Shown here: piece by piece, positions 54,470-62,183 of the stretch
Numbering within the stretch: position 1 is the first letter of the stretch
Layout of the letters: the number at the start of each line of letters is the position of its first letter
Assembly: GCF_900103185.1 (NCBI RefSeq)
Contig: NZ_FNJD01000001.1
Location: forward strand, 248,001-312,000
DNA: 64,000 nucleotides
Direction of reading: 5' to 3'
Source: Sulfitobacter litoralis
GTDB taxonomy: Bacteria; Pseudomonadota; Alphaproteobacteria; Rhodobacterales; Rhodobacteraceae
Notes under the pieces: model-generated
Seen by the model: the letters and a program-made list of their open reading frames with translations, nothing else
The model's database searches: none
What the model was told of the DNA's origin: nothing
Program-made: the position numbers and the translations under genes

Positions 54470-55363
54470 ATGTATAGTGATTTGACCAACGGTTTGCCCT
54501 TCATGAAGATGCATGGGCTGGGAAATGATTTTGTCGTGCTGGATGCGCGCCAGAAAGATGTGCCGGACGCAGGACCTGAAGGCGTGCCGGACGTGGGACC
54601 TGAAGGCGTGCCTTCTCTTCCAGAGGTAACCCCTGCCCTCGCGCAGGCCATCGGGCATCGCCAGTTCGGTGTGGGCTTTGATCAGTTGGCAGTTATCACG
54701 GATGGCGCGGCAGACGCCCACCTGACGTTCTTTAACGCCGACGGGTCCACCTCTGCTGCTTGTGGCAATGCCACCCGCTGCATCGCGCGCTTCCTGATGG
54801 ACGAGACCGGCAAGACGCAGCTGCACCTGACCACGGACCGCGGTGATCTGGCGGCGCGGGACGCGGGGAACGGGCTGACAGCCGTGAACATGGGCCACCC
54901 GCAGCTTGAATGGGACGAAATTCCACTGGCCCGCCAGATGGATACGCTCGAGTTGCCGATGGATGGTGCCCCGACGGCCACCGGCATGGGCAATCCGCAT
55001 TGCACCTTCTTTGTCGACGATGTGGACGCGATTGATCTGGCCGCTTTTGGCCCCGGCATAGAGCATCACGCGCTATATCCCGAACGCACCAACGTGCAGA
55101 TCGCGCAAATTGTCGGCCCCGATCATATCCGCATGCGCGTGTGGGAACGCGGTGTGGGCATTACGCTGGCGTCCGGCTCCTCTAGCTGTGCGACGGCCGT
55201 GGCAGCGGCGCGCAGAGGGCTCACAGGGCGTGCTGTGCGCATCGATCTGGACGGCGGCACCCTGCACATCGACTGGCGCGAGGATGGCGTCTGGATGACC
55301 GGCCCGTCGGCGCATGTATTCAGCGGCGTGCTGACCCCTTCTTTTCTGGAAAGCCTGACATGA
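54470..55363 (+). CDS. dapF: Diaminopimelate epimerase
   Basis: A protein of about 297 residues converting LL- to meso-diaminopimelate for lysine and peptidoglycan. FMKMHGLGNDFVVLDAR, AACGNATRC (first catalytic Cys), MGNPHCTFFVDDVD and ASGSSSCATAV (second Cys) are present. After LDAR there is an unusual Pro/Gly-rich insertion containing an eight-residue tandem repeat (VPDAGPEG, VPDVGPEG) before the normal LAQAIGHRQFGVGFDQ resumes. Starts at 54449 (ATG) and 54482 (TTG) are alternatives; none has a clear ribosome site. mtaB overlaps its stop. Confidence 0.94.
   Translation: MYSDLTNGLPFMKMHGLGNDFVVLDARQKDVPDAGPEGVPDVGPEGVPSLPEVTPALAQAIGHRQFGVGFDQLAVITDGAADAHLTFFNADGSTSAACGNATRCIARFLMDETGKTQLHLTTDRGDLAARDAGNGLTAVNMGHPQLEWDEIPLARQMDTLELPMDGAPTATGMGNPHCTFFVDDVDAIDLAAFGPGIEHHALYPERTNVQIAQIVGPDHIRMRVWERGVGITLASGSSSCATAVAAARRGLTGRAVRIDLDGGTLHIDWREDGVWMTGPSAHVFSGVLTPSFLESLT
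54560..54607 (+). repeat. 24-bp tandem duplication inside dapF
   Basis: Two head-to-tail 24-base units (54560-54583 and 54584-54607) that differ at two adjacent bases (CA versus TG) and are followed by a partial GTGCC. In frame; encodes VPDAGPEG then VPDVGPEG. The near-identity indicates a recent slippage event. Confidence 0.9.
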
Positions 55364-56616
55364 GCACCCCGATCTTTTCGAATCACGGTTGCCGCCTGAA
55401 CGCCTATGAGACCGAGGCGATGAAGGAACTGGCCGAGCAGGCGGGCCTGAAGGATGCGGTGATCGTCAACACCTGCGCCGTCACCGCCGAGGCCGTACGC
55501 AAGGCGCGTCAGGACATCCGCAAACTGCGCAAGGCGAACCCGAACGCACGGCTGATCGTCACCGGCTGCGCCGCGCAGACCGAACCGGATACCTTTACCA
55601 AGATGGCAGAGGTCGACGTCGTGATCGGCAACACCGAAAAGATGGTTGGCGCGACGTGGCAGGGACTCGCGGCTGATTTTATCGGCGAGACAGAGGCGCT
55701 TCAGGTTGACGACATCATGTCGGTCACCGAGACGGCAGGCCACTTGATCGACGGCTTTGGCACGCGCAGCCGCGCCTATGTTCAGGTCCAGAACGGCTGC
55801 GACCACCGCTGCACTTTCTGCATCATCCCCTATGGCCGTGGCAATTCACGGTCGGTCCCTGCGGGCGTTGTCGTGGATCAGATCAAGCGGCTGGTCGACA
55901 AGGGCTTTAACGAGGTCGTGCTGACCGGCGTGGACCTGACCAGCTGGGGCGCGGACCTTCCCGCGACGCCCAGACTGGGGGATCTGGTCATGCGCATCCT
56001 GCGGCTGGTGCCCGACCTGCCGCGTCTGAGAATCAGTTCTATCGATTCCATTGAGGTGGACGAGAACCTGATGCAGGCCATCGCCACCGAACCGCGCTTG
56101 ATGCCGCACCTGCATCTGAGCCTGCAGCATGGCGACGACATGATCCTGAAACGGATGAAACGTCGGCACCTGCGCGACGATGCGATAAACTTTGCCCAAG
56201 AGGCCCGCAAACTTCGCCCCGACATGACTTTTGGGGCCGATATCATCGCCGGCTTTCCGACTGAAACCGACGCTATGTTCGAAAATTCGCTTAAGCTGGT
56301 GACGGAATGCGATCTGACCTGGCTGCACGTCTTCCCCTACTCCGCCCGCGAAGGCACCCCAGCCGCACGGATGCCCGCGGTGAACGGTACGCTGATCAAG
56401 GAACGCGCCGCACAGCTGCGTGCTGCAGGCGACGCCCAGGTCAGCCGCCATCTTGCGGCCCAACAAGGGCGCGCGCATCAGGTGTTGATGGAAAGCCCCA
56501 CGATGGGCCGGACAGAGCAATTCACCGAGACCCATTTCGCCACCCCCCAAACCGAAGGCACGATTATCGCCGCCACGATTACCGGCCAGACAGAAGGCTA
56601 TCTGCTGGCTGTGTGA
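55360..56616 (+). CDS. mtaB: tRNA (N6-threonylcarbamoyladenosine(37)-C2)-methylthiotransferase MtaB
   Basis: A 418-residue radical-SAM enzyme. The N-terminal UPF0004 domain has three cysteines (NHGCRLNAYE, VNTCAVTAEA, VTGCAAQ) for the auxiliary 4Fe-4S cluster; the radical-SAM CxxxCxxC is in CDHRCTFCIIPYGRG; a TRAM-like C-terminal domain ends the chain. It adds a methylthio group to t6A37 of ANN-reading tRNAs. The ATG overlaps the dapF stop (ATGA), the usual order in this lineage. Confidence 0.95.
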   Translation: MSTPIFSNHGCRLNAYETEAMKELAEQAGLKDAVIVNTCAVTAEAVRKARQDIRKLRKANPNARLIVTGCAAQTEPDTFTKMAEVDVVIGNTEKMVGATWQGLAADFIGETEALQVDDIMSVTETAGHLIDGFGTRSRAYVQVQNGCDHRCTFCIIPYGRGNSRSVPAGVVVDQIKRLVDKGFNEVVLTGVDLTSWGADLPATPRLGDLVMRILRLVPDLPRLRISSIDSIEVDENLMQAIATEPRLMPHLHLSLQHGDDMILKRMKRRHLRDDAINFAQEARKLRPDMTFGADIIAGFPTETDAMFENSLKLVTECDLTWLHVFPYSAREGTPAARMPAVNGTLIKERAAQLRAAGDAQVSRHLAAQQGRAHQVLMESPTMGRTEQFTETHFATPQTEGTIIAATITGQTEGYLLAV

Positions 56617-56676
56617 GCCGTCGCAGTTTGTAAACCTTTCTCCACTAGGATGATTCCCGAGTGAGAAAGGGTGAGT

Positions 56677-57036
56677 ATGAGCGAAATTATCGAATGGGTC
56701 CTTGAGATGGACGTGCGGGATGGTCAGGGCGATCAGGTCCAGCCGCTGCTCGATGACATCACAAAAGCCGCGCTGGTTGATGAACCGCGTACGCTGCACT
56801 GTGAATTTTATATGTCCGATGACCGCCGCAGCTGTACCGTGCTAGAACGTTACGCCGATAATGCCGCCGTGATGGCGCATTTCGCGCAGTTCGGCGAGCG
56901 CTTTGCCGAAAGGTTCACGCAGATCTTTATACCCGCGCGCCTCACCGTCTACGGGCCGGCAAACGATTCCGTTATGATGGCGCTGGCAGGCTTTGGCGCT
57001 ACTAGAATGGATCGGGTCGCGGGATTTCATCGCTAA
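56677..57036 (+). CDS. Antibiotic-biosynthesis-monooxygenase (ABM) domain protein, putative quinol monooxygenase
   Basis: A 119-residue single-domain protein of the dimeric alpha/beta-barrel fold. EWVLEMDVRDGQGDQVQPLLDD-like first strand-helix, EPRTLHCEFYMSDDRRSCTVLERYAD and AVMAHFAQFGERFAERF match the ABM/YgiN pattern, where no metal or cofactor is needed. The start at 56677 is chosen because AAAGG precedes it; a GTG two codons earlier is possible. It has its own short gap after mtaB and ends before a bidirectional terminator. Function is inferred from fold only. Confidence 0.72.
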   Translation: MSEIIEWVLEMDVRDGQGDQVQPLLDDITKAALVDEPRTLHCEFYMSDDRRSCTVLERYADNAAVMAHFAQFGERFAERFTQIFIPARLTVYGPANDSVMMALAGFGATRMDRVAGFHR

Positions 57037-57102
57037 CGGGGCGGTTTCAATGCGGGCGGCGGCGGCAGGCCACACAGGTGCGCCCTGCGCCTTGCCGCAA
57101 AG

Positions 57103-57142
57103 AAAAGCCCCCCGGATCGCACAGGATCCGGGGGGCTTTTGT
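57103..57142. terminator. Strong hairpin terminator between convergent ABM-domain gene and petC
   Basis: A 16-bp perfect stem (57103-57118 with 57125-57140) and 6-base loop. Both arms end in AAAA/TTTT, so it can act in both directions. Confidence 0.93.
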
Positions 57143-57167
57143 CAGTCGTTAGCCGTGTGAAAGACGA

Positions 57168-58010
57168 TTAGTCTTCCTTGTGCTTTACAGGGGCCCAAAG
57201 ACGTTTGTTGGTCAGGTACAGCAAGACCGACAGAAGCGTCAGGAACAGAACGCCCGCAAAACCCGCTTGCTTGCGTGCCATCAACTTGGGCTCGGCTGTC
57301 CACATCAGGAAGGCCGCGACGTCTTCGGCTTCGTGGTGCAGATCGGACTCGTGGCCGTCGTTATACGTGACGTCATCGCCGTACAGCGGCGGTGCCATTG
57401 AGATCCAGCTACCGCCAACTGTGGCGTGGCCTTCTTCGTCCTTACAGGACTCGGGGAAGCCGCCGCTCGCGAAGGCTGTGTTGTAGTGGCCGGGGAAATC
57501 CTCGGGGGCACAGGCTGGGGCTTCTTCGTAGCCAGTCAAAAGCGACGCGATATATTCGGGTCCGCCCATGCCTTTGAAGAACTGGTTGATCCCCAGACCG
57601 TAAGGCCCGTGGAAACCGGCGCGCTTTTTGGCCATCAAGCTAAGGTCTGGCGCGGTTTCCAGCGCAGACCCAGGGAAATGGTCGACCGGCGTGCCGGGGC
57701 GGATATCGTCCAGCTCGGCGTCAAAGATATCAAAGTTCGCTGCATAGGCGCGGACCTGATCTTCGGGAAGTTGAGGGCCACCATCATCCGCAAGGGTACG
57801 GATCGGCACGAACTTCATACCGTGGCATGCAGAGCAGACCTCGGTATAGATTTGCAGACCGCGTTGCAGCTGGTTGGTATCGAAGGCCCCGAACGGCCCT
57901 TCGAAAGAGAAGTCGAAGTCTTCGATATGCGCTTCACCACCAGCGGCGAAAGCAGCGGAACCTGCAAAGCCCAGGGCGACAACAGCCGAAAGGAAGGTTT
58001 TCTTGATCAT
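57168..58010 (-). CDS. petC: Cytochrome c1 of the cytochrome bc1 complex
   Basis: A 280-residue membrane-anchored c-type cytochrome. Signal peptide to about residue 23, haem-binding CSACH (Cys59, Cys62, His63), a Met-containing axial-ligand region in [18 protein letters not shown], and a C-terminal membrane anchor (about 250-270) ending in a charged tail. Two extra cysteines (PACAPED and ESCKDEE) probably form the disulfide known from Rhodobacter c1. The start at 58010 is preferred since AAGGA is eight bases upstream; 58016 is an alternative. Last gene of petABC. Confidence 0.95.
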   Translation of the reverse strand: MIKKTFLSAVVALGFAGSAAFAAGGEAHIEDFDFSFEGPFGAFDTNQLQRGLQIYTEVCSACHGMKFVPIRTLADDGGPQLPEDQVRAYAANFDIFDAELDDIRPGTPVDHFPGSALETAPDLSLMAKKRAGFHGPYGLGINQFFKGMGGPEYIASLLTGYEEAPACAPEDFPGHYNTAFASGGFPESCKDEEGHATVGGSWISMAPPLYGDDVTYNDGHESDLHHEAEDVAAFLMWTAEPKLMARKQAGFAGVLFLTLLSVLLYLTNKRLWAPVKHKED

Positions 58011-58021
58011 TGTCATGGTCC

Positions 58022-59365
58022 TTACTCTGCTGGCTTGACCAGCGTCTTGGTGCCGCCGGTTTTTGGCGCGTAATGCGCGTCAAAGTCGGCTTCGATGGTT
58101 TCAGGCTGCGCGCCCGGCTTTTCGATCACACCCAGAAGCGGCAGGATCACCAGGAAATACGCAAACCAGTAGGCCGACGCGATGAGAGAGAAGCTAGCAT
58201 AGGGTTCTTCCGCAGGCATGGCACCCAGCCACATCAGCGCGAAGAAGTCGATCACCAGCAGCGCAAACCACCATTTGAACATGGGACGATAGCGGCCCGA
58301 ACGCACCGAGGATGTGTCCAGCCAAGGCACCAACGCCATCACCGCAATCGCACCGAACATCGCCAGGACACCAAAGAACTTGGCGTCGATGATGCCACCG
58401 GTCACGAAGGACGCAATCTGAACGACCCAGACTTCGGCGGTAAAGGCACGCAGGATCGCGTAGAACGGCAAGAAGTACCATTCAGGCACAATATGCGCAG
58501 GCGTCGAAAGCGGATTTGCCTCGATATAGTTATCGGGGTGGCCCAGATAGTTCGGCATAAATCCCACGATCGCAAAGAACACAACCAGGATCACGGCCAG
58601 CGCGAACAGGTCTTTCATCACGAAGTAGGGCCAGAACGGCAGCGTATCTTTTTTCGCGTCTTCCTTGCTGGTGCGACGGACTTCAACACCTGTGGGGTTG
58701 TTGTTCCCGGTGGTGTGGAACGCCCAGATGTGGACGATCACCAGACCGGCAATCACGAAGGGCAGCAGATAGTGCAAGCTGAAGAAGCGGTTCAGCGTGG
58801 CGTTATCAACCGCAGGCCCGCCCAGCAGAAGCGTTTGCAGGCTTTCCCCGATGAACGGGATCGCACCGAACAGACCGGTGATAACCGTTGCACCCCAGAA
58901 AGACATCTGACCCCAAGGCAGAACATAGCCCATAAAGCCGGTTGCCATCATCAGAAGATAGATCAGCATGCCGATGATCCAGGTGATTTCACGTGGCGCT
59001 TTATACGACCCGTAGTACAGGCCGCGGAAGATGTGCGCGTAGACCGCAACAAAGAACAACGAGGCACCATTCATGTGCATGTAGCGCAGCATATAGCCGC
59101 CGTTCACGTTACGCATAATGTGCTCGACGCTCGCAAACGCCGCATCAACGTGAGGCGTGTAATGCATCGCCAGAACGATGCCGGTCACGATTTGCAGCGC
59201 CAGACAGAACGTCAGAACAATGCCCCAGATCCACATCCAGTTCAGGTTCTTCGGTGTCGGGATCATCAAAGTGTCATACAGCAGCCCAACAACGGGAAGA
59301 CGGCTATGAAGCCACTTTTGCCCGTTTGTTTTCGGCTCGTAATGGTCGTGAGGAATTCCAGCCAT
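58022..59365 (-). CDS. petB: Cytochrome b of the cytochrome bc1 complex
   Basis: A 447-residue protein with about nine helices, including two pairs of haem-ligating His in helices B and D ([39 protein letters not shown]). The PEWY motif of the quinol-oxidation site is in [14 protein letters not shown], and [14 protein letters not shown] sequence ([14 protein letters not shown]) follows helix C. It transfers electrons across the membrane in the Q cycle. GGGAGAA precedes the ATG; petA stops 12 bases upstream. Confidence 0.97.
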   Translation of the reverse strand: MAGIPHDHYEPKTNGQKWLHSRLPVVGLLYDTLMIPTPKNLNWMWIWGIVLTFCLALQIVTGIVLAMHYTPHVDAAFASVEHIMRNVNGGYMLRYMHMNGASLFFVAVYAHIFRGLYYGSYKAPREITWIIGMLIYLLMMATGFMGYVLPWGQMSFWGATVITGLFGAIPFIGESLQTLLLGGPAVDNATLNRFFSLHYLLPFVIAGLVIVHIWAFHTTGNNNPTGVEVRRTSKEDAKKDTLPFWPYFVMKDLFALAVILVVFFAIVGFMPNYLGHPDNYIEANPLSTPAHIVPEWYFLPFYAILRAFTAEVWVVQIASFVTGGIIDAKFFGVLAMFGAIAVMALVPWLDTSSVRSGRYRPMFKWWFALLVIDFFALMWLGAMPAEEPYASFSLIASAYWFAYFLVILPLLGVIEKPGAQPETIEADFDAHYAPKTGGTKTLVKPAE

Positions 59366-59377
59366 TCCAGTTCTCCC

Positions 59378-59938
59378 TTAACCTAATTTGATCGTGGTTT
59401 CATCCACGAATTCTGCGACGGGCACCAGCAGGTTGCGCGGTGCTGGCCCTTTGCGGATACGGCCCGCAGTGTCATAGTGAGACCCGTGGCAAGGGCAGAA
59501 CCAGCCGCCAAAGTCACCCGCGTCGCCCAGTGGAACGCAACCCAAGTGGGTACAGACCCCAACCATGACTAGCCAGTCTTCCTTGCCAATCATCGCCCGA
59601 TTTTCGTCTGTTGCGGCAGCACCGTTTGCAAGGTTGTTGTTCTCTGCACCTGCGTCCGGCAGATCAGCCAGATCAACCGATCTCGCTTCGTCGATTTCTT
59701 CTTGGGTGCGACGGCGGACAAAAACCGGCTTACCCAACCATTTGACCGTGAGCTGTGTACCCGGCTCGACCGCGGACACATCGACGCGGATGGACGACAG
59801 CGCCTTCACATCTGCGGACGGGTTCATCTGATTGACCAAAGGCCAGACGGCAGCGCCGACGGCGACCGCACCTGTACCAGCTGTGGCGTAGTAGAGGAAA
59901 TCCCTCCGGGTGCCTGCGTGATCTTCTGCTTGGGACAC
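59378..59938 (-). CDS. petA: Rieske iron-sulfur subunit of the cytochrome bc1 complex
   Basis: A 186-residue protein with an uncleaved Tat-type anchor ([20 protein letters not shown], twin Arg at residues 12-13). The 2Fe-2S ligands lie in CTHLGC and CPCHGSHYD, and the GWFCPCHGS loop matches. It takes electrons from quinol to cytochrome c1. The start is GTG with GGAGTTAA upstream. First gene of the petABC operon; its promoter should lie in 59939-60114. Confidence 0.97.
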   Translation of the reverse strand: MSQAEDHAGTRRDFLYYATAGTGAVAVGAAVWPLVNQMNPSADVKALSSIRVDVSAVEPGTQLTVKWLGKPVFVRRRTQEEIDEARSVDLADLPDAGAENNNLANGAAATDENRAMIGKEDWLVMVGVCTHLGCVPLGDAGDFGGWFCPCHGSHYDTAGRIRKGPAPRNLLVPVAEFVDETTIKLG

Positions 59939-60114
59939 GGGTTAACTCCAAATCGAGGGCCTGACGGCCATTAAATCAAGGGGCGGCGCTAACGCACCTC
60001 CCACAATTCTTTTGGTTACTAGCGGGCTGCGTCGCGCACGTCCAGATACCTTTGTCGCGCAAACCGTCGCAGTGTTGCATTCCTTCAAGGGTGAAGATCG
60101 AATTTTTTGCGCTT

Positions 60115-60726
60115 TTATCCTGCCGGAGGGGCGGTTGCCTGCATGGATGCCCGCGAATCAAAGCGGCGCGCCCAATCGGCCAGGGCGTCATTGCCCTGGC
60201 GCCAGTTGCGCGCGTCATGCCGGAAATCAAGGTATCCCAAGGCGCAACCGACCGCGATCTGCCCCATATCCAGCGGACCGGAAAGCTGGCTGATCCAGCG
60301 CGTGTTCAATGCGGAACAAGCGCGGTCAATCTTTGCCCACTGGCCTTCGACCCATTCAGGCATCTGCTTGTCCGCCGGACGCATCCGCCCTTCGTACACC
60401 ATGGCCAACGCCGCATCCAAAATGCCGTCCGCCGTCGCCTCGAGCGTCAGCGTGTCCCAGCGGCGGCTGCCGGTCGGGTACAGCTTGCCCCCTGCGCGAT
60501 CGTCCAGATAGGCGCAAATCACGCGGCTGTCGTACAGCGCCGGCCCCTCGTCGCGCACCAGCGCGGGCACTTTGGCGAGCGGGTTATTGGGCAGCAGCGC
60601 CGCATCAGCTGCAAGCGGCGTGGTCGTGATATTCTCAAGCGTGAGGTCTTCAAGCTGGCCGGTTTCGTGCAGCAACACCATGACTTTGCGGACATAGGGC
60701 GATGTCGGGGAATAGGATAGTTTCAT
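60115..60726 (-). CDS. Glutathione S-transferase family protein
   Basis: A 203-residue two-domain GST. The thioredoxin-like N-terminal domain begins MKLSYSPTSPYVRKVMVLLHETG, with the Ser of SPTSPYVRKV as a probable catalytic residue, NPLAKVPALVRDEG (cis-Pro) and LYDSRVICAYLDD (gamma-glutamyl binding). The helical C-terminal domain follows. AGGAGGAGA precedes the ATG. Substrate unknown. It lies 68 bases downstream of the PaiB-like gene in the same direction. Confidence 0.9.
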   Translation of the reverse strand: MKLSYSPTSPYVRKVMVLLHETGQLEDLTLENITTTPLAADAALLPNNPLAKVPALVRDEGPALYDSRVICAYLDDRAGGKLYPTGSRRWDTLTLEATADGILDAALAMVYEGRMRPADKQMPEWVEGQWAKIDRACSALNTRWISQLSGPLDMGQIAVGCALGYLDFRHDARNWRQGNDALADWARRFDSRASMQATAPPAG

Positions 60727-60794
60727 GCGTGTCTCCTCCTCAGGGTTCAGGGGGACTATCACCGTCAACCGCGCCCTGTGCAATCGCTTGTTGA

Positions 60795-61418
60795 TCAGGC
60801 GCCTTTGGCCGCGCGCATCTGGCGGGCGAGCGTGCCTGTTCCAGCGCCAAAGCCGTGCGCCTCCACGCCATCTGCAGCCGCAAGCCGCACCGCGTCCGGT
60901 TTGTTCTGGCTGAGCTTCCACGTGCCATCGACGCCGGTGATCCGCATCCGGCAGGGCACGATCATGCGCATCATTTTCTGCATGGTCAGGGGGTTCATCT
61001 TGGCGGTGGTCCACGGCGGCTTGGGCAGCAGACGGTCCTCGAACCAGGCGGACTGGCGATCCAGCAGGTCCAGCAGCTCTTCTTGCGGACGCAGTTCCAG
61101 CGTGCCGGACAGATGCACCGCCACATAGTTCCACGTCGGCACCTGATCGTCGATGTCGTACCAGTCGGGCGAAACATAGCTGTCGCCCCCGCTGATGGCG
61201 AGCTTCACCGGCAACGCCGACGTTAGCGCCCGCGCGATCGGGTTTGACCGAACCAGATGCAGGTCGGCCTGATCCCCCGCTTCGTTCAGCAAAAACGGAA
61301 CATGGCTCATCAATGGCTCATCGTCGCCAGCGGCAGCAAGCACACCAAAACTGCGGTCGCGCGCAAAGGCGATGTTCTTGGCGGTGTCGGCGTCGTGGTA
61401 AACGGGATTGGGGTGCAT
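60795..61418 (-). CDS. PaiB-like FMN-binding protein (putative negative transcriptional regulator family)
   Basis: A 207-residue flavin-binding split-barrel protein. MHPNPVYHDADTAKNIAFAR is close to the PaiB N-terminus; VSPDWYDIDDQVPTWNYVAVHLSG contains the conserved TWNY segment, and MIVPCRMRITGVDGTWKLSQNK is the C-terminal signature. B. subtilis PaiB was described as a sporulation and protease regulator, but most homologues are uncharacterised flavoproteins and this one has no DNA-binding motif. Divergent from the FMN riboswitch, which lies 69 bases upstream on the other strand. Confidence 0.88.
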   Translation of the reverse strand: MHPNPVYHDADTAKNIAFARDRSFGVLAAAGDDEPLMSHVPFLLNEAGDQADLHLVRSNPIARALTSALPVKLAISGGDSYVSPDWYDIDDQVPTWNYVAVHLSGTLELRPQEELLDLLDRQSAWFEDRLLPKPPWTTAKMNPLTMQKMMRMIVPCRMRITGVDGTWKLSQNKPDAVRLAAADGVEAHGFGAGTGTLARQMRAAKGA

Positions 61419-61486
61419 AACGTAGGGTCCAAACTGCAAACGCACTTTTGGTATTGCAGACCTGCCCCCGCCTTGGCAACGTACAA

Positions 61487-61638
61487 GCATTCTCAGGGCG
61501 GGGCGCAATTCCCCACCGGCGGTATGTGGCCCCAGTGTCACGAGCCCGCGAGCGCAACGCGCCCCTAACGGGACGCTTGGTCAGCAGATCTGGTGAGATG
61601 CCAGAGCCGACGGTCATAGTCCGGATGAAAGAGAATGC
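61487..61638 (+). promoter_or_regulatory. FMN riboswitch (RFN element)
   Basis: The conserved RFN blocks occur in order: GCATTCTC paired with GAGAATGC (P1, 61487-61494 with 61631-61638), CAGGGCGGGG and AATTCCCCACCGGCGGTA, AGCCCGCGAGCG, GGTCAGCAGATCTGGTGAG, CCAGAGCCGACGGTCATAGT and CCGGATGAAAGAGAA. It binds FMN and represses the downstream ribH. No terminator follows; instead GTGATC (near 61673) can pair with GATCAC overlapping the ribosome site (61714-61719), suggesting translational control. Confidence 0.96.
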
Positions 61639-61721
61639 GTTTGCTGCGGCCCCACGGGGTCCGTCCGTAATCGTGATCGCCTTGGGTGACTTGTGTCGCT
61701 GACGAAAAAAAGGAGATCACT

Positions 61722-62156
61722 ATGACACACACCCGCTACGCCTTTGTAAAAGCACGCTGGCACGCCGATATTGTGGACCGCGCTTATGACGGGTTTGCAG
61801 AATCCATCCCCGCCAGCCAAATCGACGTGGTCGATGTCCCCGGCGCGTTCGAGATGCCGCTGATGGCGCAGACCCTCGCCAAATCCGGCAAGTATGATGC
61901 AATCATCTGCGCGGCCTTTGTGGTCGATGGCGGCATCTACCGGCATGATTTCGTGGCGACAGCTGTGGTCGACGGGTTGATGCGCGTGGGGCTGGATACG
62001 GGTGTGCCCGTGCTATCCGTATCGCTGACGCCGCATCACTATCAGGAAACCGACCATCACAATGCGATCTATCGCGCGCATTTCGTCGAAAAGGGCCGCG
62101 AGGCAGCTTCGGCGGCGCTTGGCATCGTGGCAGCGCGGCAATTGCTCGACGCCTGA
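61722..62156 (+). CDS. ribH: 6,7-dimethyl-8-ribityllumazine synthase, type II (RibH2)
   Basis: A 144-residue lumazine synthase. YAFVKARWHADIVDRAYDGF, DVPGAFEMPL, VDGGIYRHDFVATAVVDGLM and LSVSLTPHHYQETDHHNA match the decameric type II enzymes of Brucella and Mesorhizobium (RibH2) rather than the icosahedral type I, which has GxVIRGxTxHF. It makes the direct precursor of riboflavin. AAAGGAG precedes the ATG. Alone in its transcript under the FMN riboswitch; the main rib operon must be elsewhere. Convergent with dxs. Confidence 0.94.
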   Translation: MTHTRYAFVKARWHADIVDRAYDGFAESIPASQIDVVDVPGAFEMPLMAQTLAKSGKYDAIICAAFVVDGGIYRHDFVATAVVDGLMRVGLDTGVPVLSVSLTPHHYQETDHHNAIYRAHFVEKGREAASAALGIVAARQLLDA

Positions 62157-62183
62157 TACCCCTTTATTGCGCGGGCCTGAGCG

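Noticed and set aside
58010-59386. Long plus-strand open frame (about 458 codons) opposite petB
   Set aside because: Antisense to cytochrome b, extremely Arg/His/Gln-rich, no motif and no ribosome site.
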